Both the position numbers and the translations under genes were made by a program. This document shows positions 36,100-46,609 of a stretch of 64,000 nt of DNA, piece after piece. The stretch covers positions 3,100,001 through 3,164,000 of the forward strand of contig CM071590.1 in NCBI GenBank assembly GCA_036429605.1, in the 5' to 3' direction. A model generated the notes under the pieces. The model ran no database searches. It was not told the DNA's origin and saw only the letters and a program-made list of their open reading frames with translations. Every line of letters starts with the position of its first letter. The stretch's first letter is position 1. Origin of the DNA: Cladobotryum mycophilum (taxonomy: Eukaryota > Ascomycota > Sordariomycetes > Hypocreales > Hypocreaceae).

Positions 36100-37758
36100 G
36101 TTTCAGAATTTGGAATATACCATACAGCTAGAATCAGTAATGCGATAAACTCCGGTTCCCCTTTGGGCATTGAATTAAGGTTTTAAAGGCCGTCGGACTT
36201 GTTCTTTGAATCAACCTGGGGATTTTTGCCACCATGTGGTTGGACCGTTTGGTATGGGGGATAATGAGTCAAATGCAGATCATATGCATAGCGTCTTTCT
36301 AATTGTGAGACGTGTCAGCGGAAGGTGTTTGACATCAATTGCCGAGAATTTCAGCATCAAACTATGAACACCGTGAGACGGGGTTTTGAACATGGACTGA
36401 ACGGACATTTCAGGACTTTATCTATCTTTTCCAAAGTAGCATTTCATTAGGCGAGAGAGACAGAAAGAGAGCAAGACAACAATCCCTAGTAAAAAAAACC
36501 CCCCAATTGTTGGTAGTTCGAGGTAGTCTCATGCTAACTTGGTGGAAAGGCGTTCGTTCGTCGTTGACAAGTCTAGCTCTGTCTCGCCATAACGAGTAAT
36601 GAGACACTAGCAGTGCACACGATGTGCTAACAAATACCACCCTCTGGAGAACTAGGTTACAGACATGGACGTGTCGTTGTATGAATGATGGAGGTGTACT
36701 CACTCTTGTGTAGTACTCACTCCTACAACAACATATACCGCGCGACATGCAACATCCCACCGGACGGGAGATCTCCCCGCGGTGGGCACTCTCGCGTGCA
36801 CTCTCTCCTATTCAGTAATCAAGAAAATACTTGTATGTCCGGAAAACGGAAAGTTCCAAGCATACAGGGATTACGTTGCCAGGGGGTTTCTGGCTATTAA
36901 CGCCATGCCTATAACAGATAAACAGGGCGCAACTTGTTTCCCTTTTTCGAGCTTTCTCACACCGGAGATGTGAAATTAGCATGGACACTGATCATGCACG
37001 CGACCCAATTTGATCTCTGGACCTCCCGTTGAGCCCTAGAAAGAAAAAAGCTCATGGATCACTAAAATTTTCCTCTCAGTACGAGGAGGTAGCAGTCGGT
37101 CCGATCGTCCATCCACCTCGTCTATCAAACCAGTCTGAGCTCGAGCCTCCTTTGGAACATGGCCTGTCAGCTAGGAGTGGATGCTTAGGCTGTCAAATCT
37201 CAGCGCTATGATTGATGGATGAGAGACGCCGTGGCTCGTCCGTCCCTACGGGTTAGGTGTGTTGTATGCAGAAATCACCAACAACACACAGACACTACAG
37301 TGGACCGTCCGGCTCCCCCGTACCGAACGGCATTGCCGGCGGCACACACCTTGAATCACCTCGAATCACCTTGACCTGCCTAAGAAATCCCCGAATGCAG
37401 GAACAAGACATGGTACAGGCCGAGGAAGAGAGAGGGGGGGGGAGAGGAGGGCATTGGCGAACATGGACGAAAAAAGATTCCACCGTCCAAGTTGCAGTGA
37501 GACGCCTAGTTTCATGGGAAAAGGCGCGAAATTGTTCGATTTGTCTTGTTGTTTGAGATTCTCCATGATTCAGGGATTACTGCCGAGGTAGCATCGTTGA
37601 GGATCCATCATGAATGGAAAGATGAACAAAGTATAAGATGAGACTCGAGTCCAGCGAACGAAGATGAAGATACTGTTGTTGAAGCATCAAGGGATCAGAG
37701 CTTTTCCTAGACAATCATCACCAGCATCTCTTCTTCTTCCTCATCTTCTTTCTTCAAG
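36100..37758. other. Interval between DIP2 and the lipoxygenase gene
   Basis: 1.66 kb containing the DIP2 3' UTR and the lipoxygenase promoter. Just before 37759 the top strand is a TCTTCTTCTTCCTC tract, typical of a fungal leader. No other gene seen. Confidence 0.5.
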
Positions 37759-39761
37759 ATGCGGACTCAAGCTGCTTGCCTCCTGCTCAGCTCCTTGGCC
37801 TCTTTGGTCTCGGCAGCACCTCAACTGTCTGCTCGCCAGGACGCCAGCGCTGCTTCGCTGCCTCAGAATGATCCCAATCCCGCTGCCAGAAAGGCAGAGG
37901 TGGCCAAGAGAAACGCCGGCTTCATCTACGGCCCTTCCCTGATTGGTGAAGCCGCCCCCTTCCCCAACGGCACTCTGGGAAATGCCCTGAGCCAGCACGA
38001 TATGGACCTCTGGGGCGTCGACCGCAAGGAAATTGACGGGCGCATCGCCATGGACGTTCAGGCCCTTAATCCCGCCATCCAAGCCGTAAGTTTTGTTATC
38101 TATGCCCGTTGCCGCTTTTTTTTTTGCGTGAACCCACAGTCAAAAGGTTCCGTGCGTACATCTACTTGCATATTAACATGTTTCACTTTTTTCTTCTAGA
38201 ATGGTGGATTGAAGAGCCTGGATGACTATGCCAACATCCTCTACAAGGGACAATGGAAAAATGCCAATCCTCGTAGTACCGCCCCCGGTATTATGACCAA
38301 CTATACCCAGGATCTCTTGTTTAGCATGGAGAGACTGAGTCAAAACCCTTACTCCCTGGTCGCCATCAAGCCTACCCAAAAGCTGCCTTTTACCCTTGAT
38401 GACGCAACTAGCAAGAAGATTGCCAATGCTACGCTCCAGCAACTGCAGGCCTCTTCAAGCCTCTTTTACATTGACTGTAAGAAACCCCCTCTCCACTTTT
38501 TTTACCTTGTCTTTCGATATAGTACTTCTTGACTTACTAACCAACTCTCTCTACCTATACAGACACTTACCAGCTTCGTTATGCCAAGACTAAGATTGCT
38601 CCTGCGCGATATGGTGCGGCTTGTTCAGCCTACTTCTATATCCACCCTGTCACCAAGGATTTTTTGCCCCTGGCTATTAAGACCAACTATGGCAAGGATC
38701 TCATCTATACGCCTCTCGACACCGCCACAGACTGGCTGCTCGCCAAGTTGATGTTCAACGTCAACGACATGTTCCACTCTCAGATGCTTCACCTGGTCAT
38801 CACCCACGACGTCTCCGAGGCCGTCCACGAGGCTGCTCTGCACACCGTCAGCCCTAACCACCCCATCATGCTCATCCTAGACCGTCTCATGCTCCAGGGC
38901 TACTCTTCCCGAATCGTCGGCGAGGAGCTCTGCTTCAACGAGGGTGGCCACTGGGATCAGCTCATGTACATCAACAACACCGGTTGCCGGCAGTTCGTTA
39001 CCGAGTCCTGGCCCGTTGCCGGACGTTACCAGGCCGGTTACCTCCGCACTGACCTCAAGGCCCGCGGCCTCCTCAACGACAAGAACCAGCACCCCTTCAA
39101 GTCCTTCCCCTTTTACCAAGACGCCAGCGAGATCTATGACGGATACCGCGCCTTCTTCGCTTCCTTTGTCAACTCCTACTACAAGACTGATGGTGACCTT
39201 GCCAAGGACTACGAGATCCAGAACTGGTTCGTCGAGGCCACTGCCCGCGCTAGCGTCCACGACTTCCCTCAGGTCAAGCTCCCCAACCAGCCCGCCACCA
39301 AGGCCACCCTCATCGATGCCCTGACCCACTTTGGCTTCATCGTCAGTGTTGGCCATCATGCCCTCAACGGTGGCGACCCCGTCGGCTCCAAGGCTACTCT
39401 CCCCTTCCACCTCCCCGCTCTCTTCGCCCCCGTCCCCGATGCCAAGGGTGTCAAGGACCTCATGCCATTCATGCCCTCACCACAGCAGGCCGTCCACTAC
39501 ATTGGCTTCATCGCCTCCTTCAACCGCCCCTTTTACGAGACCTCGGGCCGAACTTTGGAGGATGCCTTTATCGATGACGCCATGCTCAAGAAGCTCAACA
39601 AGGAGACGACCGCCGCTGCCAAGAAGTTCCTCGCCGATATGCAGAACCTGAGCGACCGCGTCCGCGCTCGTGGCTTTGACAAGAATGGTCTGAGCATGGG
39701 CATGCCGTTTGTCTACCGAACTCTGGACCCCAACTACATTCCCTTCTTCTCTTCCGTCTAA
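37759..39761 (+). CDS. Secreted manganese-type lipoxygenase
   Basis: Three exons, 37759-38085, 38200-38476 and 38563-39761, with GTAAGT/GTAAGA donors and matching phases; 600 residues. Residues 1-19 (MRTQAACLLLSSLASLVSA) are a clear signal peptide and N-glycosylation sequons are present, so the enzyme should be secreted. It dioxygenates polyunsaturated fatty acids. The metal ligands can be read: H278 and H283 (HLVITH, H-x4-H), H466 and N470 (HHALN), and the C-terminal V600, the same spacing as the Mn-lipoxygenases of Gaeumannomyces and Magnaporthe. G314 (LMLQGYSS) lies where those enzymes carry the glycine linked to R-stereochemistry. Fungal Fe-type lipoxygenases are usually intracellular and end in Ile, so the Mn type is favoured, though metal use cannot be proved from sequence. 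No biosynthetic neighbours are present. Confidence 0.92.
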
Positions 39762-40346
39762 GCATTTGAGCAAGGAAAAGAAGAAGAATGAAGGATGAAG
39801 GTGTGTAAAAATGTGCTACTATGAAGAAGAAGAAATTCTACGAAATAAGAAGAAGAGGATTATTTTGTGGGTTGTATAGAGTTGGTGCTGGGAGACTCTG
39901 ATGTACAAAAAAAGAAAAATACCTTTGTAATTTTTAGATAAGAGCACAGAGACTCTACTATTTAATGAAGAATAAAAAGTAATGATTTGTCGTTTGAATA
40001 TGCATATTCTCCGGTATAAGACGGGTGATATTATATGAAATAAGAGTGGGGGTGAAAGTGCATCAGCCTGATCCCCACAGTTTAGCTGCATCTGTGCCCG
40101 AGTGCGACTGTAATGGTACTTGTAGATGTACCAAAGTAACTTTCCTGTATTATGATGACGGGAAATGCTGAATTACGGAAACGATTATCGACTTGCGCCC
40201 AAGTTACATCATCAAATCACAACCAGCTTCCCTATTCTTCCATGCTCAGTGGACCTTCGACATCAACAGTATCGGATTAACAAGAATATCCAATCTACGT
40301 TATTCAAATTGCAGATACTTGCTACTTGGGCATCCCTTAGAGTTCA
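39762..40346. other. Interval between the lipoxygenase and the hypothetical gene
   Basis: 585 bp, A/T-rich in its first half (GAAGAAGAAG runs just after the lipoxygenase stop). Likely 3' UTR plus promoter; no gene seen. Confidence 0.45.
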
Positions 40347-40943
40347 ATGGCCAAACCTCCACCGGTTCAGTCTTATCCTACCCTACAAGCTCAAGCTCAT
40401 CATCATACATACATACATACATACATACTAACCAATGTCCAGCCATTCACAATCAAACCCCTTACGAAGGATGCCGATTTCTTCAGCGATGCCAGGAGCG
40501 GATTCTTCCTGATCGAGGGGTCAGGTCAGGGCGTCTACTGGAGAAAATGCTACGTGCTAATCTTCAAGACGGGCGAGACCAAGACGCCGATGGAGTCGCA
40601 CGCGGTGTGCGATGGGCAGGGGGTGATACCGGAGGGGCTGGATGTCTTCTTTGGTGGGCCGAATGGTAAGGTGAAGGAGGTTGCGAATCCGCCTCGGGAG
40701 GAGGAGGATAGGGTCAAGTGTCATGTGTGTAATGGGACGGGGTATATTGAAAAGGATCGTGGGAATGGGAATGACGAGGCTTGTGACGAGGCCCACGAAG
40801 AAGCCCATGACGAAGCTGGTGGGAAGGAGGAGGGGAAAGATGTAAGAAATAAGGATGAAAAGGTCGAAGAAAAGATTGGTGAAAAGGAAGATGAAAAGGC
40901 AAATAAGAAGGCAGATGACTCTGTCAAGGAAGTGTCAAAATAG
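40347..40943 (+). CDS. Hypothetical protein with CxxCxGxG motif and Glu/Lys-rich tail
   Basis: I do not recognise the family. The open frame of 198 codons from ATG 40347 contains a compact, well-composed part (from about residue 32: PFTIKPLTKDADFF... to EVANPPREEED), then CHVCNGTGY, a CxxCxGxG knuckle like one repeat of the DnaJ zinc domain, then a tail of about 75 residues made mostly of Glu, Lys, Asp and Ala. The N-terminal stretch over the CATA repeat is suspicious: TACTAAC then CAATGTCCAG at 40427-40442 is an ideal branch site and acceptor, so an intron probably ends just before the codon for the proline at 40443. Its donor is unclear (a weak GTTCAG after 40364 would keep phase). The gene is probably real, but the start is uncertain. 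Confidence 0.5.
   Translation: MAKPPPVQSYPTLQAQAHHHTYIHTYILTNVQPFTIKPLTKDADFFSDARSGFFLIEGSGQGVYWRKCYVLIFKTGETKTPMESHAVCDGQGVIPEGLDVFFGGPNGKVKEVANPPREEEDRVKCHVCNGTGYIEKDRGNGNDEACDEAHEEAHDEAGGKEEGKDVRNKDEKVEEKIGEKEDEKANKKADDSVKEVSK
40404..40427. repeat. (CATA)6 tetranucleotide repeat
   Basis: Six CATA units just before a perfect TACTAAC branch site, probably inside an intron of the hypothetical gene. Confidence 0.85.
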
Positions 40944-41759
40944 GCGATGCCCCTACTTCCTGTGGTACATTGGCTTTGGGGCTTGTGTTGTGTTAACATG
41001 GACCTTCTCATCACAAGTGTTACCCTAGAGAATGGAGCGTCTCGGATGGGATATGAGCAGTGGCATAGTAAGCCGCATAATAATTAATTAATCAACGTGT
41101 TTTTTGTAAAATGTACTGCTCAGTATTGCCTAGAGTTCACTTAAATAAGAGGTCTATAAATATGGGTAAGGGATCCAAGTTTGTTCTACCAAGGTTGATT
41201 CTAGGAACAAAACAACATGAAAAGTTGGAGAGCATTCGCATTGATTAAGTCCAAGTGATAATGTACATGAGAACAAAAAAGAAAAAAGAAAATACTAAAT
41301 AACTAGGGAGTGAAAACTGCATTGAATAATATAATTGTTGAAATGATCTGCATTTCAATAAACGAAACATTTTTGGGGGAATTAGTCGCATCACGAAGCA
41401 ATTTCATTCAATATTGCTCTGCATCCACTGCTCATGAGGCAAAGGGAACAAAAAAACTAAGAAAAAGAACATAAATACCATCACGTGACTTCTCGATATC
41501 TTTGGGACCGCCACTGTGGGCTTCATCGCCGGGGTGGCCATCGCAACCCATCAGATTCACCAAAACCCCATCATTTCAAGTCTCTGGACCCCAAAAATAC
41601 AGAAAACAAACCGGAATAAACGTTAAGAGACCATACGATAACATTTCCGGCGTAAAACGACCATTTTAGAGCTCCCCCTCTCTAACCTTGCTCAACGCAC
41701 CTCGCCTCACCTCACCTCACCACACACCCCTCCAAGGGAAACTGAATCATCCGCCCACC
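40944..41759. other. Interval upstream of LSM2
   Basis: 816 bp, A/T-rich on the left, then a CCTCACCTCACCTCACC tract just before the LSM2 start. Contains one CACGTG box. No gene seen. Confidence 0.5.
41482..41487. promoter_or_regulatory. CACGTG E-box (TCACGTGAC)
   Basis: Core CACGTG, 273 bp upstream of the LSM2 start codon. Motif evidence only. Confidence 0.4.
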
Positions 41760-42293
41760 ATGCTTTTCTTCAGGTGAGAACATCTCACCCAGCCCTTATT
41801 GCACAGCGCAACCCCCCCCAAAAAAAAAGAAAGAAAAAAGGGCATTCCCTGCCAACAGACCCCGAACGGGTATTAACTTCTTATCAAACCCAGTTTCTTC
41901 AAAACTCTCATCGACCACGAGGTCACCGTTGAGCTCAAGAACGACATCCAGCTCAAGGGCATCCTAAAAAGTGTGGATCAGTACCTCAACATCAAGCTCG
42001 ATGACATCCAGGTCGTCGAGGAGCTAAAGTACCCTCATCTGGTATGCAGAGAAAACCTTCTTCTTCAACTCGGGTGTACCGCTAATCGTGAGACAAGAGC
42101 TCCGTCAAGAATGTCTTCATTCGAGGCTCCGTGGTACGATATGTTCATCTCCCCGCTGGCTCCGTAGACACCCAACTGCTCGAGGATGCCACCCGGAGAG
42201 GTAAGTTTCCCCCTCCTTTCAACGCCCATGGAGGAGGAGGTCATGCTAACTTGCTATGTAGAAGCAGCAGCTCAGCTGGCCAAGGCAAAATAA
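41760..42293 (+). CDS. LSM2: U6 snRNA-associated Sm-like protein LSm2
   Basis: Four exons, 41760-41773, 41894-42041, 42098-42200 and 42262-42293, with matching phases; 98 residues. The 14-nt first exon gives MLFF plus two bases of a serine codon, so the protein starts MLFFSFFKTLIDHEVTVEL, as in the family. The Sm1 motif continues into NDIQLKGILKSVDQYLNIKL and the Sm2 motif follows in FIRGSVVRYVHLP. The last exon encodes AAAQLAKAK. LSm2 is a subunit of the LSm2-8 ring that binds the U6 snRNA 3' end in the nucleus and of the LSm1-7 ring in cytoplasmic mRNA decapping. The gene converges on PSO2, with 296 bp between stops. Because half the length lies in short exons, simple ORF calling misses it. 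Confidence 0.96.
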
Positions 42294-42589
42294 GGAGATG
42301 TTGGATTCTAAAGGGCTAACAAAAAAAGATCGATTTATGTTTGCTGCATTTAATATACCTAACCTGTCTTGTGGACTGGCGCTTTTTGGGTGCGACGACA
42401 TACATGGGCCATGATGAGGGAACGAAATCCGGCGTTTCTCCTGGTTTAACTACTGAAATACCATTATATCCCTGGCAGCCCTGGCAATTACCAACTCCTC
42501 GCCTCGTGTAATAAACAACTGTGAGAAGATATCCTGTTCACAAAAAGACCCAGCAGCCCAAACTCCTATTCAGAGTATCCAAGATCATC

Positions 42590-45094
42590 CTACCACCATG
42601 CCCCACCGCCCTTCCCAGATTTACAGGTTCCCCAAAGCTCATTAGAGCCATCACTTTTATCCTCGCCTTCTATCAATGGTCGCATCAATCCCTCTTTTCT
42701 CCTTTCCATCATCCATTTATCAATCCAGCCCTTCATTCTTTTTCTCGATTGCTCGCTACCTACATTCACTGTGGGAATGACCTTTTCAATTCGCAGGCTC
42801 AATACGAACATGGTCAATTCACGAAAGCTGCTGTGTTCAGAATACGGAACCCCAAAGCACATGGCCTCATTGGTGCTTCCTCTTTGAGCAACTAAATCAT
42901 TGATTCCGAATCTTGTCCTCCAAGTCGGCGCATGAAGGACTTTATCGGTATATAGAGTGCTGGGTGGTGTATTTGGTGAAACAGGTTTGCCGTTAGCCTG
43001 CTTGAAGTTCCAGCCACTAGGACGGAAGCCTATGATACGACTGAAATGTGGTTTGTAACTGTCAAGGTATTCTTGAAGCGTTTCGGCGCGAATTTCCATA
43101 AGCATTTGCATATGAACCTGTGCTTCAACGGGATTCGATGTAAGGAGTGAACTCAGTTCCGGGTCGTCCAACTGCTTGCATATCTTGATTTTCGCTGGGG
43201 AAGCAAATATTTTGGATTTGAGCGCCTTGGCTATGGCAACGCATATGCGCTCCTTTCCAATAGAGTATGTACCACAGATGACAAGAAGGCGCTGCTTTGC
43301 GCTTCCCTTTCTTTGTGGCTGACCGTCCTTTTCTGGCGTCTTGGTGCTCTGGAAATATTTGCTCACAGAATCGGTCCCGGTTGTTCTCTCCCCTTTTAGT
43401 AATGCGTCGTCTTTGCTACTGGGATCAGGCGACATGGATCCACACAAGTCTGCGCATGCCTTGATAACATCCCCCTGTGGTGGGAACGAATATCGGGGAT
43501 TGAGATAAGTCGTATCAAGATAACAAAGGTCGATCTTCTGTTGTCTTAGTTTCCCTGATACTGCGTCTACAACATCGGGCTTCAGTAGGGGGTGGCGAAC
43601 ATGATCTGGACAGGCTCGGAAATCACCGCAGTGTAATATTCGCTTCGTCTTTTGGCTACTCCCAGTGCCGAATGGTTTCCGAAAGAGAAATAACGAGCTT
43701 CCGGGGCAGTGGTTCGCTGGAATCATCGTGACTGATGCTCCCTCGGTTCCAGGAATATCGTATGATTTCTCAAACTCGAGCTCGACAACCCACTTTGCAG
43801 CGGTACGGAGCTGTTGCTTGATGAGGCTTCCCGTGACCTTGCTGCAGTAGATGGGCCCATGCCTCCAGTTGGCGGTCAGACCTATGTAATGATCGCTATG
43901 AAAGTGACTTAGGAAATAGGCTTTGCAACCTTCGACAGCTCCATAGCGGAAGGCGTCAACACATATGGAGAAGCCGGGCATGATCTTGTAGAAGGGACAA
44001 GTTCGCTCATACGCAGGGCGGCCCCTTGAAGCGTTCTCTGCTGCCGCAGCCGTATTCCACGCCGAATCCTCCGCATTCCCAGACATTAGCTTTGAGAAAG
44101 CACTCACTGTATCAACTTTTTTAGTATCAATGTCGAATGGGTTGGCTTGGCCCGGCCGTGGAACTGCTGCTCGGGCGAATCTTTTGCTGATTTCCTCGGC
44201 TTCAACCTCAGGTATATCCTTGGCCTCTTTGCTGTCAGTCGTTGGTATCGGAATAGGGTTTCCGTCCAGACAGCCATTCACATGCCGTGTAGCATCGTTG
44301 GTAGATATGCCAACAAGGCTACCGTTACATATTGGACAATTTTCTATCGGCGACTGATCATCTAAAGGATCGTCACCAAAGTCCTCACTAGAGAAACCCA
44401 CTTCCTCGGCTTCGAGGCGAGCTTGCTCGTGCATAAATCGCATTTCCCGCGTTTCCTCTCCCTCAAAGTCGCCTATGTCGAATCCCTCCAAGTCAGCGAA
44501 GTCCTCCAATTCGTCGACTTGGACAAATGACGAGTTTTCTTTCTTTAATGGTGGCGGTTCATACTTAATATCGATATCTTTGTCAGATGTTTCATCACTG
44601 GGCTCAGCTTCTGTCTTGAGAGGGGCTTCTGTCTTGGTGGGCCTTTTCCGCCCTTCATCCTGTTCTTCGTCTTCGCTATCCGAGTCCATGACGAATGGTG
44701 TCTTGATCTTTGGCTTCATCTTCTTCGTTACTGGCTCACTTACGCCGTTGGATGCGTTTTCAAGTATGGATTTCTCAATCGCCACCTCCTCTGCTGCTGA
44801 TATATGTCGGTCCTCGCTGAGCCTCCTCTTCTTAGTTGGTGATCCGTTCTCGTTGTATCGGGGCTCGTCATCTCGGCTGTAAAGATCATCTTCCTGGGTT
44901 ACTGGTGTGGGTGCGGAACTGGCACCGACGAATAGCGAATCCTCCGGCTTGGGAGCTTTTTGGAAGAAGTTTAGGATACTGGCATTGCCATTTATGATTT
45001 TCGTAGGCTTCTTGTTGGATGCGGCGGTTTTTTCGGCCCCTGTGGCCAGCTGAGTTTTGCTTGTGTGACCATGGCGATGGCGATAATAATCCAA
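42590..45094 (-). CDS. PSO2: DNA cross-link repair nuclease Pso2/Snm1 (start unresolved)
   Basis: A continuous frame of 834 codons. The N-terminal part has NASILNFFQK, a short PCNA-box-like motif, then acidic low complexity, then a UBZ-like zinc finger (CPICNGSLVG...HVNGC). The metallo-beta-lactamase part follows with LSHFHSDHYIGL (HxHxDH) and HCGDFRACPDH, and then the beta-CASP region ending in VPYSEHSSFRELTMF. The family is the 5' exonuclease of interstrand cross-link repair. The 5' end is a problem: an in-frame TGA precedes the frame at once and the first in-frame ATG lies about 120 codons in. ATG 45072 lies in another frame and would join if the T6 run at 45028-45033 were one base longer; an upstream exon is the other option. 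The 45094 boundary is the frame limit, not a claimed start codon. Confidence 0.9.
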   Translation of the reverse strand: MDYYRHRHGHTSKTQLATGAEKTAASNKKPTKIINGNASILNFFQKAPKPEDSLFVGASSAPTPVTQEDDLYSRDDEPRYNENGSPTKKRRLSEDRHISAAEEVAIEKSILENASNGVSEPVTKKMKPKIKTPFVMDSDSEDEEQDEGRKRPTKTEAPLKTEAEPSDETSDKDIDIKYEPPPLKKENSSFVQVDELEDFADLEGFDIGDFEGEETREMRFMHEQARLEAEEVGFSSEDFGDDPLDDQSPIENCPICNGSLVGISTNDATRHVNGCLDGNPIPIPTTDSKEAKDIPEVEAEEISKRFARAAVPRPGQANPFDIDTKKVDTVSAFSKLMSGNAEDSAWNTAAAAENASRGRPAYERTCPFYKIMPGFSICVDAFRYGAVEGCKAYFLSHFHSDHYIGLTANWRHGPIYCSKVTGSLIKQQLRTAAKWVVELEFEKSYDIPGTEGASVTMIPANHCPGSSLFLFRKPFGTGSSQKTKRILHCGDFRACPDHVRHPLLKPDVVDAVSGKLRQQKIDLCYLDTTYLNPRYSFPPQGDVIKACADLCGSMSPDPSSKDDALLKGERTTGTDSVSKYFQSTKTPEKDGQPQRKGSAKQRLLVICGTYSIGKERICVAIAKALKSKIFASPAKIKICKQLDDPELSSLLTSNPVEAQVHMQMLMEIRAETLQEYLDSYKPHFSRIIGFRPSGWNFKQANGKPVSPNTPPSTLYTDKVLHAPTWRTRFGINDLVAQRGSTNEAMCFGVPYSEHSSFRELTMFVLSLRIEKVIPTVNVGSEQSRKRMKGWIDKWMMERRKEGLMRPLIEGEDKSDGSNELWGTCKSGKGGGAWW

Positions 45095-45284
45095 TCAATC
45101 GAGACAGAGAGCAAGATTCAATCATCAATGCATAATCGATATGATTGGAACAACAATGTCCAAAAAAGAAGATCCAAGTAAGCTGTGACGACGACGACGC
45201 ATGGGTGGCATCCCGTCTTACTAAAGTGCTAAAGTGGGACACGTCAGGCCCGCGTTTCGTCGTCGGCATGGGGTATCGCGAAGT

Positions 45285-45290
45285 CACGTG
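45285..45290. promoter_or_regulatory. CACGTG E-box (GTCACGTGAT)
   Basis: Core CACGTG about 190-210 bp upstream of the PSO2 reading frame. Motif evidence only. Confidence 0.4.
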
Positions 45291-45722
45291 ATATAAGAAC
45301 TCAGTTGCTAGGTTTGGCTTCGTCATGTGCTTGAAATGCATGTAAGAAGGCATGCAGAAACGGACTAATACGACGGAGTACTACCTATCTATAGATATGC
45401 GTGTGAGCATTGCATGAGAATTTAGTCTATCCCTGATACAAATTCTCTTCTAGAATAAATAAATGATCGCTGAGCTTGCAAAGAGCAATTAATAGAAACA
45501 TTGGTACATGTCCTAAGAAGAGGTAGTCTACTTTGTCTACCTTATCTTAGTACCCCGTAGCACCTAGAAAGATATGACCTGCTATCATCACCATCAGCAT
45601 CCATGTTATTCAAGATTTGGTCAACGTAAAGTTAGAATGTGTTCAACTCCAACAGGATAATCATTGGCCCACTTGCATGGCCACGTCAAGGAACTTAAAA
45701 TATTGACTTTGTTTACGTACCC

Positions 45723-45759
45723 AGTAGAGTAGAGTAGAGTAGTAGTAGTAGTAGTAGTA
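45723..45759. repeat. (AGTAG)4 then (TAG)n compound microsatellite
   Basis: Four AGTAG units run into TAG triplets in the upstream region of the DUF7053-like gene. Confidence 0.85.
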
Positions 45760-46017
45760 AATGATGTATGCACCTACATATAGCACGGTGCATTTGTTTT
45801 AAATAGGCGGTCGGCCTCCCCTGGTCGTGTGTGCTTGGCTGCTAGGTAGGTACTGCAACCTTTTGACACACCTGGCAAAAACAACTACGACCGTCTTGCA
45901 CACTTTGGCGACTTTTGTTTTGCGCTCCAACATCACCGTTCGATAGAACCATAGAACTAGAGAATAATACTTATTAGATCTTTTTGTTGTTTGATTGACG
46001 TCAACCAGCCAGTCACA

Positions 46018-46609
46018 ATGTCTTGTAAGCCTATTCTTTACACATATTCATATCTCTTCCTCTCCCTCTTGTGCTGATCATTGTCATCTTAGCGTGGTTC
46101 AACACAACCGACAGCCTGGAGCATATCTCACCGCTCCCTACTGGACTTTCACCCGAAAAGGCCATCAAGACTCTCCACAACCATGTTTTCTATATAAAAG
46201 TCGACCCTCATATGATCAAGTATGAGCCTATCCCTCCACCCTCAGACGTGGAGCCCACCTTGCCAGATGGCATCCAGGACCTTGCCAAGGGAGAGCCTGC
46301 GTACTTTTCAGTGACAGACAAGGTGCATACGCTTCCTGCAGGACTGTGGGACTCGGATGTGGTGAGCATCTATGAATTCTTCAACCTGGAGAAGGGGTTT
46401 TTGTGAGAATACGCAGTCCCATGAGTGTTGTCATGGAGTCGGTTTGGGAGATTAGAGAGAGTGAGGACGGCAGCTTCATAATGGTCGAGTCTGTATTGAT
46501 CAAGGCCTCAAGACTCCTTATAGGGACGGTGAGGAGCATGTGTGATGCTGGATGGGAGGGGATCCACCAGGGAATGTTTGAGACGATGAAGGAGGCTCCA
46601 GCTCCATAG
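46018..46609 (+). CDS. DUF7053-like protein with a 1-nt frameshift
   Basis: Exon 1 is only 7 nt (46018-46024, ATG TCT T, donor GTAAGC); the acceptor CTTAG leads into exon 2 at 46093. The frame encodes MSSWFNTTDSLEHISPLP and continues to NLEKGFL, where it stops at 46406. The next frame resumes at once with RIRSPMSVVMESVWEIRE and runs to the stop at 46609. The two halves read as one domain of 174 residues if one base is added in the G4T5 run at 46394-46402. The architecture resembles the fungal DUF7053 family (a small START-like alpha/beta domain); its function is unknown and my recall of the family is moderate. There is no signal peptide. The break sits in a homopolymer, as in three other genes here. 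Confidence 0.7.
46394..46402 (+). other. Frameshift site in the DUF7053-like gene (G4T5 run)
   Basis: Frame 1 ends in KGFL-stop directly after the run; frame 2 begins with VRIRSPM at the run. One more G or T joins them. Confidence 0.7.

Larger units (their letters stand above)
45095..46017. other. Divergent interval between PSO2 and the DUF7053-like gene
   Basis: About 920 bp. It contains a CACGTG box near the PSO2 side, an ACGGAGTAC variant of the desert motif (45373), and an AGTAG/TAG repeat. It may also hold an unplaced first exon of PSO2. Confidence 0.5.

Noticed and set aside
38877..39410. 177-codon minus-strand frame
   Set aside because: Antisense shadow of the GC3-rich lipoxygenase exon 3.
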